Positions 46,187-54,321 of a stretch of DNA of 64,000 nt are shown here, in pieces. The DNA comes from Ewingella americana. Lineage in GTDB: Bacteria > Pseudomonadota > Gammaproteobacteria > Enterobacterales > Enterobacteriaceae. A model generated the notes under the pieces. The model made no database searches. It worked only from the letters and a program-made list of their open reading frames with translations, and was not told the origin of the DNA. The stretch spans positions 620,001 through 684,000 of the forward strand of contig NZ_RCZD01000001.1 of the NCBI RefSeq assembly GCF_006438725.1, in the 5' to 3' direction. Position numbers and translations under genes: made by a program. How positions within the stretch are numbered: position 1 is the first letter of the stretch; every line of letters starts with the position of its first letter.

Positions 46187-46665
46187 CTACTTCATAAGTT
46201 ATATGCATCATTCAGAGCAAAGACATTAAAAAATTGTTATCTTCAGGATAAATAAAATCGATTAAAATGTTTATAAATATAAGCTTGACGAGCGAGCCTT
46301 GTTCATCTACCTGCTAAAATTTGGCTTTAATAAGATGATTAACAAGGGATTTGATTTAAATTATGGGGGGCGGGAAGGGATAAAAAAGCCCAATGGTTAG
46401 TTTTACTTACCTTATAAACGCATAAACAAAACTTAATGATTGTGCGATGTAACCAAAAAAATCACATTTTATTCACATTTGAAGGTGTAACAAATAAGAC
46501 TTTAGGTAATAACGTCCAGGCAGGCTTACTGTTAAAATATGTCGCCTTAAAATAAAGGGAGAGTTGCCAGCGTTTACGGGGTATGTGATAAATCAACGTC
46601 CTGTAACGATTTGGTTTCTTTCTTTCCCTCATACTTCACGAAGCATCAAAACGGACCCCGAGATC

Positions 46666-47841
46666 ATGCCGAGCGACACCACCACATCAGGCGATGCGTC
46701 TGCGGTTTCTCCTGCCCTTCCGGGTCGTGCTCAGCAACATGCCACCCGGATCATTTTTCTGCTCTGCGGTTTTGCCATGGCTGCCTGGGCACCTTTGGTC
46801 CCTTTTGTGAAACTGCGGCTGGATATCAGCGACGGCACGCTCGGGCTGCTGCTGCTGTGTATCGGGGCGGGGTCTACGCTGTCGATGCCGCTGACCGGCA
46901 TCCTGACCGGGCGGCTGGGCTGTAAGGCGGTGATTTTGCTCGCCTCGGTGATCCTGTGTCTCGACTTACCACTGCTGACGCTGATGGATTCAGTGGGAGG
47001 TATGGCGGTGGTGCTGATGGTGTTTGGTGCGGCCATCGGTATGGTGGACGTCGCGATGAACGTTCACGCCGTAGTCGTGGAAAAAGCCAGTGGCAGGGCC
47101 ATGATGTCCGGTTTCCACGGCTTCTTTAGCCTCGGCAGCATTTTCGGCGCCCTGGCCGTCAGTGCCCTGCTGTTTTACGGTCTCTCGCCTTTTCAGTCGA
47201 TTTTACTGGTCGTCGCCCTGGTGGCGGTGACGCTGATCCCCACCAGCCCGCACTTCTGGCGCCATACGCATAGTGGCGGCGACGGTCCGATGTTTGTATT
47301 GCCGCGCGGCTGGGTGGTTTTCCTCGGCCTGCTCTGTTTTGTGATGTTCATGACCGAAGGCGCAATGCTGGACTGGAGTGCGCTGTTCCTCGCGACAGAA
47401 CGCGGTGTCAGCACCCATCAGGCCGGGATCGGTTACGCCGTATTCTCCATTGCCATGACGGCGGGGCGATTGACCGGCGACCGGATTATCAGCGCGATCG
47501 GCCGTTTTTACGTGCTGCTGTTTGGCAGCCTGCTCGCCAGCCTGGGCATGGTGTTGCTGGTCAACGTAGATAACCTGTGGATTGCCGGGCTGGGATTCAT
47601 TTTGACCGGCTTTGGTGCTTCGAACCTGGTGCCGATTATGTTCAGTGCGGCAGGGAGTCAAACCACAATGCCTGCTAATCTGGCGATTGCTTCTGTGACA
47701 ACGCTCGGCTATGCCGGTATTCTGGCTGGCCCGGCGTTAATTGGTTTTATTGCCCAACTCAGCAGCCTGTCGGTTGCCTTAAGTTGCGTAGCCGCGTTGT
47801 TGTTGCTGGTGACCGCCAGCGCACGCGCCGTGACTCGATAA
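46666..47841 (+). CDS. MFS transporter, YbjJ-like, directly upstream of rcsD
   Basis: This 391-residue protein is a twelve-helix major facilitator transporter. It resembles E. coli YbjJ and related proteins: FLLCGFAMAAWAPLVPFVKLRLDISDGTLGLLLLCIGAG in the first helices, GAAIGMVDVAMNVHAVVVEKASGRAMMSGFHGFFSLGSIFGAL as the family-specific segment, then GYAVFSIAMTAGRLTGDRII after the central loop. The substrate is unknown. The open frame begins with a TTG at 46564, but the ATG at 46666 followed by MPSDTTTSGDAS gives a usual short cytoplasmic N terminus. Its stop lies 21 bp before the rcsD start, with no terminator between, so rcsD may be read from its promoter. E. coli has no such gene here. Confidence 0.82.
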   Translation: MPSDTTTSGDASAVSPALPGRAQQHATRIIFLLCGFAMAAWAPLVPFVKLRLDISDGTLGLLLLCIGAGSTLSMPLTGILTGRLGCKAVILLASVILCLDLPLLTLMDSVGGMAVVLMVFGAAIGMVDVAMNVHAVVVEKASGRAMMSGFHGFFSLGSIFGALAVSALLFYGLSPFQSILLVVALVAVTLIPTSPHFWRHTHSGGDGPMFVLPRGWVVFLGLLCFVMFMTEGAMLDWSALFLATERGVSTHQAGIGYAVFSIAMTAGRLTGDRIISAIGRFYVLLFGSLLASLGMVLLVNVDNLWIAGLGFILTGFGASNLVPIMFSAAGSQTTMPANLAIASVTTLGYAGILAGPALIGFIAQLSSLSVALSCVAALLLLVTASARAVTR

Positions 47842-47862
47842 TCAAGGAAATGCGTCACCATC

Positions 47863-50553
47863 ATGCCAAGTAAATATCTTTCGCTGACTTCAACCAACAT
47901 CACGCGTTTCTTTTGGTTGTTCATTTTGCTGCTGGCAATGGGCCTGGGCATGTATGGGTACAACTACACCAATGCCTATCTGAAGGATAAGCAGCGAACG
48001 CTGCAAACCACCGCCGAACGTCTGCAAAAACGCATCGATCATTACCGCTATATCACCTATCAGATTTATGACAATTTTACCGGCCAACCATTGACGCCGG
48101 AGCTCACTACCGCGCAGGAATTGCGACTGCGCCAGGATATGTACTACATCACTAAGCCGCATAAAAAAACCGATGCGCTGATTTTTGGCACCCATGACAG
48201 CTCAACGCTCGATCTGACGCTCAAAATTTCTGCATTCCTGGACGATCAGTGGGGCGCGAAAAACCTGCCTTACTCGATGTATTACCTGAACGGTCAGGAC
48301 AACAGCATGCTCCTGATCACCACGCAGCCTTTGCAGCAGCAGGATTCGCGGCTGAAAGAGAACTCTTTTACCAGCACGCTACAGGCACGCCGCGCAGAGA
48401 TGTTGCAACAGGCCAATACACTCGACGAGCGCGAGAGCTATTCGAATCTGCGTAAATCGCGATTATCCAGCGACTATTTCTTCTCGCTGCGCACCACGTT
48501 TAATAACCCCGGCCATCTGGCTACCGTGATCGCGTTTGATCTGCCGATGAGTGATCTGATCCCGCTGTCGATGGCACGGGATAATTTTCAGCTCAATACG
48601 AACAATGGCACGGTTAATGAGGGTGATCCGGCACAGAGTACGGACATCAGCAGCATCACGCTGCAGGGCTGGGCGGTGAGCTTCACCGCACCGCTGAGTA
48701 ATTCGCCGCTGACGCTGACTTACCATGTGCCGGTGGTCAGCATGTTGATGGACCTGTCACGCAACAACTTCTGGCTGGTGCTGGTCAATCTGCTGTTACT
48801 GGGGCTGGCGATGGCGGGGATCTATTTTATCCGCCATCAGTATATCCGTCCGAGCGAAAATATGGCGGCGCAGTTGCATACCCAACAAGCACTCAATCAG
48901 GAGATCATCTCCAGCCTGCCGATTGGTCTGCTGGTCTACAACTTCAGCAATCACAGCGTGGTGGTCAGTAACAAAATTGCCGACCAGTTACTGCCACACC
49001 TCAGCCTGAACAAAATCGCCAATATGGCAGAGCAGCACCATGGCGTGATCCAGGCGACAGTCAACAACGAAGTGTATGAAATCCGCATGTTGCGTAGTCA
49101 AATCTCACCGGAGACTTACCTGTTCCTGCTCCACGATCAGGACAAGGAAGTGATGGTCAATAAGACGCTACAGCAGGCACGCCGCGAGTTCGATAAAAAC
49201 CTGCAGGCCCGTAAACTCATGCTGCACAATCTGGGGATTGAGCTTAATCAGCCACTGAACGAACTCAACGAGCTGGTGCATTCCCTGGCAGAAAACACCG
49301 ATGCGCAGGAGCGCAATACGCTGAATGCTCGTCTGTTGAATGAGTCAAACAATGCGCTGACGCTGGTGGACAACATCACCCTGCTGACCCGTCTGGAAAC
49401 GCAGGACTGGCAGCCTGCGCAGCAGGCTTACGCGCTGTCACCGCTGGTGGATGAACTTCTGCTCGAAGCATTGCCAAAATTGAATCAGAAAGGGTTGGTA
49501 GTCCTTAATCATTTCCATCCTGAACCGGAAGCCCGTTTTATCGGCGACGGTCCCGCGCTGAAGAAAGTGCTGTCTCTGCTGATGGATTACGCGATTGTAA
49601 CCACCTCCGTGGGCAAGGTGACCCTGACCACCGAGCACGACGCAGAACAACCGGGTCAGCTGATTTTCCACATTACTGACACCGGAAGCGGCATTTCGAA
49701 GGAAGAATTGAGCAATCTGAATTATCCTTTCCTGAGTCAGACAATGGTTGACCGGTTTAATCACGGTTCGGGCCTGACCTTCTTCCTGTGTAATCAGTTG
49801 TGCAAGAAACTCGGCGGGCAGCTGGAAATCCGCAGCAAACTGGATATCGGCACGCGCTACACGGTACGGATCAAGCAGACGCTGGAAGAAACTGAACCAC
49901 AGGCAGCCCATGAAAAGCTGCTCGATGACGTCACGCTGTTGCTGGATATCACCTCCGAAGAGGTACGCGGTATTGTGACCCGCACCCTGAACGCCTACGG
50001 CGCGGTGTGCATTGTGGCCGACGAGCGTCAGGTAGCCCGCGAATACGACGTGTTACTGACCGATAACCCGCAGAACAGTGACCATTACACGCTGTTGCTG
50101 ACCAGCGATGAAGCCGGTTTCCAACAGCTTGAAAAACATTACATTCGCGTCAACTACAACATCAGCAGTGCGCTGATTGACGCAACCTTACTGTTAATCG
50201 AACAGCAATTTGCGGTTCCCGATGACAGTGTTCCATCCGAAGAACCCGGGGAAGACTCTCTCGACTTTTATGAAAAACAGCTCAAATCAAGTGACTATTA
50301 TCAGCTGTTTGTTGAGACAGTACCGGAAGATCTTGAGAAACTGTATAATGAAAATCAACGTCGTGATTTTACATCACTTTCCCAGACCGCCCATCGCCTT
50401 AAGGGAGTGTTCGCTATGCTGAACCTGACCCCAGGCAAGCACTTGTGTGAAACGTTAGAACAACATATCGTCGCTGGCGACGTTTTGATGATCACCGATA
50501 ACATTAATCACATTGATTCTTTTGTCTCCAGACTGCTGCAGCAAGGTAGCTAA
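47863..50553 (+). CDS. rcsD: Phosphotransfer intermediate protein RcsD
   Basis: This 896-residue inner-membrane protein (890 in E. coli) has two transmembrane helices (about 17-37 and 307-327) bracketing a periplasmic domain, a histidine-kinase-like domain without the catalytic His, and a C-terminal HPt domain. The phosphate-accepting His is in SQTAHRLKGVFAML, at position 844. It passes phosphate from RcsC to RcsB in response to envelope stress, controlling capsule, motility and biofilm genes. The kinase-like part has only remnants of the N and G boxes. The gene lies four bases before rcsB and behind the MFS gene. Overall it matches E. coli RcsD in layout. Confidence 0.96.
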   Translation: MPSKYLSLTSTNITRFFWLFILLLAMGLGMYGYNYTNAYLKDKQRTLQTTAERLQKRIDHYRYITYQIYDNFTGQPLTPELTTAQELRLRQDMYYITKPHKKTDALIFGTHDSSTLDLTLKISAFLDDQWGAKNLPYSMYYLNGQDNSMLLITTQPLQQQDSRLKENSFTSTLQARRAEMLQQANTLDERESYSNLRKSRLSSDYFFSLRTTFNNPGHLATVIAFDLPMSDLIPLSMARDNFQLNTNNGTVNEGDPAQSTDISSITLQGWAVSFTAPLSNSPLTLTYHVPVVSMLMDLSRNNFWLVLVNLLLLGLAMAGIYFIRHQYIRPSENMAAQLHTQQALNQEIISSLPIGLLVYNFSNHSVVVSNKIADQLLPHLSLNKIANMAEQHHGVIQATVNNEVYEIRMLRSQISPETYLFLLHDQDKEVMVNKTLQQARREFDKNLQARKLMLHNLGIELNQPLNELNELVHSLAENTDAQERNTLNARLLNESNNALTLVDNITLLTRLETQDWQPAQQAYALSPLVDELLLEALPKLNQKGLVVLNHFHPEPEARFIGDGPALKKVLSLLMDYAIVTTSVGKVTLTTEHDAEQPGQLIFHITDTGSGISKEELSNLNYPFLSQTMVDRFNHGSGLTFFLCNQLCKKLGGQLEIRSKLDIGTRYTVRIKQTLEETEPQAAHEKLLDDVTLLLDITSEEVRGIVTRTLNAYGAVCIVADERQVAREYDVLLTDNPQNSDHYTLLLTSDEAGFQQLEKHYIRVNYNISSALIDATLLLIEQQFAVPDDSVPSEEPGEDSLDFYEKQLKSSDYYQLFVETVPEDLEKLYNENQRRDFTSLSQTAHRLKGVFAMLNLTPGKHLCETLEQHIVAGDVLMITDNINHIDSFVSRLLQQGS

Positions 50554-50557
50554 TCAC

Positions 50558-51208
50558 ATGAATAATATGAACGTAATTATTGCTGATGACCATCCTATTG
50601 TCCTGTTTGGGATCCGTAAATCACTCGAGCAAATTGAATGGGTAAACGTCGTAGGAGAGTTCGAGGATTCTACTGCACTGGTCAATAGTTTGAGCAAACT
50701 TGATGCTCATGTTTTGATCACTGACCTGTCAATGCCGGGCGATAAATACGGCGACGGCATTACGCTTATCAAGTACATCAAACGCCATTATCCTCAGTTG
50801 TCGATCATCGTGCTGACCATGAACAACAACCCGGCAATCCTTAGCTCGGTGTTGGATCTGGATATCGAAGGCATTGTGCTGAAACAAGGCGCGCCGACCG
50901 ACCTGCCAAAAGCCCTGGCCGCCCTGCAAAAAGGCAAAAAATTCACGCCGGACAGCGTGGCGAAATTGCTGGAAAAAATCAGTGCCAACGGTTACGGCGA
51001 CAAACGTCTCTCTCCGAAAGAGAGTGAAGTGCTGCGCCTGTTCGCTGAAGGTTTCCTGGTGACTGAGATCGCCAGAAAACTCAACCGCAGTATCAAAACC
51101 ATCAGTAGCCAGAAGAAATCAGCCATGATGAAACTGGGTGTGGAGAACGATATCGCGCTGTTGAACTATCTCTCTTCCGTCAGTTCTCAGCCGGTTGACC
51201 GTGGCTAA
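50558..51208 (+). CDS. rcsB: Response regulator RcsB
   Basis: This 216-residue protein is nearly identical to E. coli RcsB at the start (MNNMNVIIADDHPIVLFGIR) and through the receiver domain, with the phosphorylation site Asp56 in LITDLSMPG. The C-terminal LuxR-type HTH has RLSPKESEVLRLFAEGFLVTEIARKLNRSIKTISSQKKSAMMKLGVEND. It activates or represses genes as a homodimer or with RcsA and other partners. The start is fixed at 50558, matching E. coli, although the frame is open from 50513 within rcsD. A terminator follows after about 60 bp, shared with convergent rcsC. Confidence 0.98.
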   Translation: MNNMNVIIADDHPIVLFGIRKSLEQIEWVNVVGEFEDSTALVNSLSKLDAHVLITDLSMPGDKYGDGITLIKYIKRHYPQLSIIVLTMNNNPAILSSVLDLDIEGIVLKQGAPTDLPKALAALQKGKKFTPDSVAKLLEKISANGYGDKRLSPKESEVLRLFAEGFLVTEIARKLNRSIKTISSQKKSAMMKLGVENDIALLNYLSSVSSQPVDRG

Positions 51209-51268
51209 GCCAAATGCGCAAGCATTGGATTGGCACAGTGAGAAAGTCAGTAGATTCGATAGATGAAG

Positions 51269-51298
51269 AAAAGGCACCTGAAAAGGTGCCTTTTTTGT
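51269..51298. terminator. Bidirectional terminator between rcsB and rcsC
   Basis: AAAAGGCACCT (51269-51279) pairs with AGGTGCCTTTT (51284-51294) around a 4-base loop; T residues follow. The A-rich left arm lets it work for the convergent rcsC too. Confidence 0.9.
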
Positions 51299-51307
51299 GG
51301 CTCGGTT

Positions 51308-54178
51308 TTAGTGGGTGTCTCGCGCTCGCCTGACCGCTTTGCTGTAGAAGGCCAACGTATCGCGCAGCGTTTCCAGAGTGACCGGTTTTGACAGGCAGTT
51401 ATCCATGCCCGCTTCAAGACAACGCTGGCGCTGTTCCGCCAGCGCATTCGCCGTCACACCAATGACCGGCAGGGTATATCCCAGTTCACGCAGCTTCTGA
51501 GTGAAGCCGTAACCATCGAGTCTTGGCATATTTACGTCACTGAGCACGATATCTACGGTGTGCACTTTAATCGCATCCAGCGCGTCCATACCGTCGTTCG
51601 CCGTCACCACCGGATATCCCATCGAGCTAAGTTGATCGGCCAGCAGACGGCGGTTAATCGGATGGTCATCGACCACCAGCAGGTGAATATCACTGTTGTC
51701 CTGCGTCGTCGCGGCTCCCGCTACCGGCAATGATAAAGCACTCTCTCCTGCCGGGTCGCTCAGCTGATAGATGCGGTTGAGCAGCGCGGTGACTTCCAGA
51801 GGCGTGGAGGTACTGTGGGTCCAGTAGCCCGCACGAGTTTCTACCGGTGGGCCAATGTGATCAATCGAGAATTCGATCTGCGCGACCAGTTCTCCATTGT
51901 GAATCAATGAGGTATCCGTTATGAGTACATCGTCAATATGGCTAATGCTGTCTGCCTGCAAACGCTGAACATCAGCGCCCTGGTGGCGCAGAAGCTGCAT
52001 CAGGTAGCTTTCGAGATGCGCATTGCGGATCGCCAACCACAGGATTTTGCCTTGCCACAGATCGAGCGGTTGTTCCGATGGGAAAGTCGCGCTGTAGAGC
52101 GGAATGCGCACGGTAAACTGGCTGCCGAGGCCCGGTTCAGAATCAACCGAGATATCCCCGTCCATCAGGTTAATCAGCTTCTCGCAGATGGCCAGCCCCA
52201 GCCCGGTTCCCTGAAAATGACGCTGCACACCGGTTCCGACCTGGAAGAATGGGTCAAACAGACGGGTGATCTCCCGCTCAGGAATACCACAGCCGGTATC
52301 GCGGATCTGGAATTGCATATAGTTACCGCAGGTGCGTGCATGCAGCACGATACAGCCGGTATCAGTGAACTTAATCGCATTATTCAGAATATTGGACAAC
52401 ACCTGCTGCAGGCGTACAGGGTCACCCTGAAACGTCATTGGCACGTTGTGTTCAATAAAGCAGTACAACCCGAGGTGTTTTTTCACCACCAGGGGTAAAT
52501 AGTTACCTGCAATATGGGCCAATACTTCGCGGCAGGAGAACTCCTGCGGCTCAATTTTCAGCTGCTCTGATTCAATTTTCGAGAAGTCGAGAATATCGCT
52601 GATGATTTTTAATAACAGTGCCGACGAGTTGTTCATCGCCGTCACCAGGCGGTCAACACCCTGCGGCAAGCCCTGCGTCTGTAACAAGTCCAGATTACCG
52701 ATAATGCCGTACAACGGCGTGCGCAGTTCGTGACTGACGGTAGCAAGGAACATCGATTTTGACTGGCTGGCCTGCTCAGCGGCATTGGCCATCTCTTGCA
52801 ACGACTCTTCCATCCTGACCCGCGCACTGACGTCAATCAGCACGCAAATCGCCACGTCTTCATTGCGGTAACGAGAATGGACAAAGCTGAGCTGGATGTT
52901 GTTGTTATCTTTAGTCAGCACATCGACAAGATTAACCTGCTGGTCGCAGATAATGCGCGTAATACGCTGGCGATCTTCCGCCGTCAGCATATTGATGTAG
53001 TTATGCGCCAGCTCATTACTGAGGATATTCACGCCATCGCTGATACGCAAAATGGAGATGCCCACGGGTGCAGAGGCGACAATTTTATGGTTGAACTGCT
53101 CGTGCTCTTCGAGGCGGAAAGCATTCTCTTCGGCGGGCAGGAACATTTTTCGCTCAAACACCCACGCCAGAATAAACAGCAACAACGCAGAGAAAATATT
53201 CAGTAATACCGCATTGAAGATCAGGATCTTAAAGCGTTCAATCACGGTATTAAACGGCAGCGAATAGACCACGCTCAAACCGGAAGGGGACAGCGGCTTT
53301 TTATAGATCAGATCGTTATAGCCATTCATGTAACCAAAATAGGTCGGATCTTCGGGGTAATTCCCGAGCAGTGAAGCATAACGCTCCCCTTCGGGGAAAC
53401 GCAGCAACGGCTGATTGTTGTCATCGAGCAGCGTCACACCGGTATGCTGTGAACCCGGTGCCACCATGTCTTCCAGACGCAGGGTCTGCTGAATGCCCAT
53501 GAGCGCTTCCAGCTTGTTGCCGACGTAAATCGGCGTCAGAACATACAAGTAACCCACATCTTTATTCGGACCGGATGAAACCCAGTACAGGCTGTTCTCT
53601 TTATCCTGACTTTTACCGTTGCGGTATTGCAGAATCTTCTCATGCAGTGATTTCAGCACCGTACTGTTTTCGCGCTCAATCGGCAGGCTGGTGATACCAA
53701 AATCCACCATGCACAGGCTTTCGCCACCGATGAAAAACACCCGGTTCAGGTCATAAGCGTCGGAGAAATTATCTTTCCAGTAGTGGATCATATTGCCGAG
53801 CGAGGTCAGCGAGTTTCGATAGCTGTCATTAAGCTGAGAGCAGTCGGATTCGGAATAGAGCGGATGATAGGTCGGCGTAATGGTTTTGCTGCTGATGACA
53901 CCGTTGATGATGTCGAGGCCATTCATGGAGTCGTTGAGGCGTTTCTCGGCCATGTATTTGATATCCCGCATGATATCTGCAGAATTTCGGATATAACTTT
54001 GTGCCTGATCGTAGTTGAGGTTGTCCTCGTCACGGATCTCCGACTCTTTGGTATGGAAAATACTCAGCACGTAGAACGTCGTCAGCAGTGCGCCGAGTGA
54101 CCACAGCATAAAGGCCAGAACCCGAAAAAGGTAACGGGAGATCCTGAGCGTTGTTCTAAACGAGGTAAGATATTTCAA
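51308..54178 (-). CDS. rcsC: Hybrid sensor histidine kinase RcsC
   Basis: This 956-residue protein (949 in E. coli) has an N-terminal helix (about 19-40), a large periplasmic domain, a second helix near 318-342, a PAS-like linker, a kinase core and a receiver domain. The kinase His is His483 in ATVSHELRTPLYG, and the N, G1 and G2 boxes are seen (NAIKFTD, DTGCGIP, GTGLGLAI). The receiver Asp is Asp881 in VLSDVNMPRLDG; the inactive receiver-like segment is between. It senses envelope damage with RcsF and IgaA and starts phosphorylation of RcsD. The gene is convergent with rcsB and separated by a terminator, the usual arrangement. Confidence 0.97.
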   Translation of the reverse strand: MKYLTSFRTTLRISRYLFRVLAFMLWSLGALLTTFYVLSIFHTKESEIRDEDNLNYDQAQSYIRNSADIMRDIKYMAEKRLNDSMNGLDIINGVISSKTITPTYHPLYSESDCSQLNDSYRNSLTSLGNMIHYWKDNFSDAYDLNRVFFIGGESLCMVDFGITSLPIERENSTVLKSLHEKILQYRNGKSQDKENSLYWVSSGPNKDVGYLYVLTPIYVGNKLEALMGIQQTLRLEDMVAPGSQHTGVTLLDDNNQPLLRFPEGERYASLLGNYPEDPTYFGYMNGYNDLIYKKPLSPSGLSVVYSLPFNTVIERFKILIFNAVLLNIFSALLLFILAWVFERKMFLPAEENAFRLEEHEQFNHKIVASAPVGISILRISDGVNILSNELAHNYINMLTAEDRQRITRIICDQQVNLVDVLTKDNNNIQLSFVHSRYRNEDVAICVLIDVSARVRMEESLQEMANAAEQASQSKSMFLATVSHELRTPLYGIIGNLDLLQTQGLPQGVDRLVTAMNNSSALLLKIISDILDFSKIESEQLKIEPQEFSCREVLAHIAGNYLPLVVKKHLGLYCFIEHNVPMTFQGDPVRLQQVLSNILNNAIKFTDTGCIVLHARTCGNYMQFQIRDTGCGIPEREITRLFDPFFQVGTGVQRHFQGTGLGLAICEKLINLMDGDISVDSEPGLGSQFTVRIPLYSATFPSEQPLDLWQGKILWLAIRNAHLESYLMQLLRHQGADVQRLQADSISHIDDVLITDTSLIHNGELVAQIEFSIDHIGPPVETRAGYWTHSTSTPLEVTALLNRIYQLSDPAGESALSLPVAGAATTQDNSDIHLLVVDDHPINRRLLADQLSSMGYPVVTANDGMDALDAIKVHTVDIVLSDVNMPRLDGYGFTQKLRELGYTLPVIGVTANALAEQRQRCLEAGMDNCLSKPVTLETLRDTLAFYSKAVRRARDTH

Positions 54179-54263
54179 AGGGCTACCATTAACATTACGA
54201 CGTCACCACAGCGGAAAACGGCCATCAGAATACACTATAGTTGCACGGACTAAAAAGGCCGGT

Positions 54264-54301
54264 CAAAAAGAAAGGGCACACCCCCGTGAGAGGGTATGCC
54301 C
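54264..54301 (-). terminator. Intrinsic terminator of gyrA
   Basis: On the minus strand GGGCATACCC (54301-54292) pairs with GGGTGTGCCC (54283-54274), with one G-T pair, followed by a T-rich tail. It is 20 bp after the gyrA stop. Confidence 0.85.
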
Positions 54302-54321
54302 TGTTTCAACGCGCCTGAAAC

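Larger units (their letters stand above)
45971..46665. other. Long AT-rich regulatory spacer between the adhesin and the MFS gene
   Basis: This 695-bp stretch separates the divergent adhesin and MFS genes and encodes no protein I can support. It must hold the adhesin promoter and a long leader. Two hairpins next to one another stand out at 46135-46186 and are listed separately. Further right the sequence is very AT-rich; two TCACA half-sites at about 46463-46482 are too weak to call a CRP site. No tRNA, IS or repeat array is seen. Confidence 0.6.

Noticed and set aside
46463-46482. Two TCACA motifs as a CRP site upstream of the MFS gene
   Set aside because: They are half-sites in the same direction without a matching TGTGA arm.
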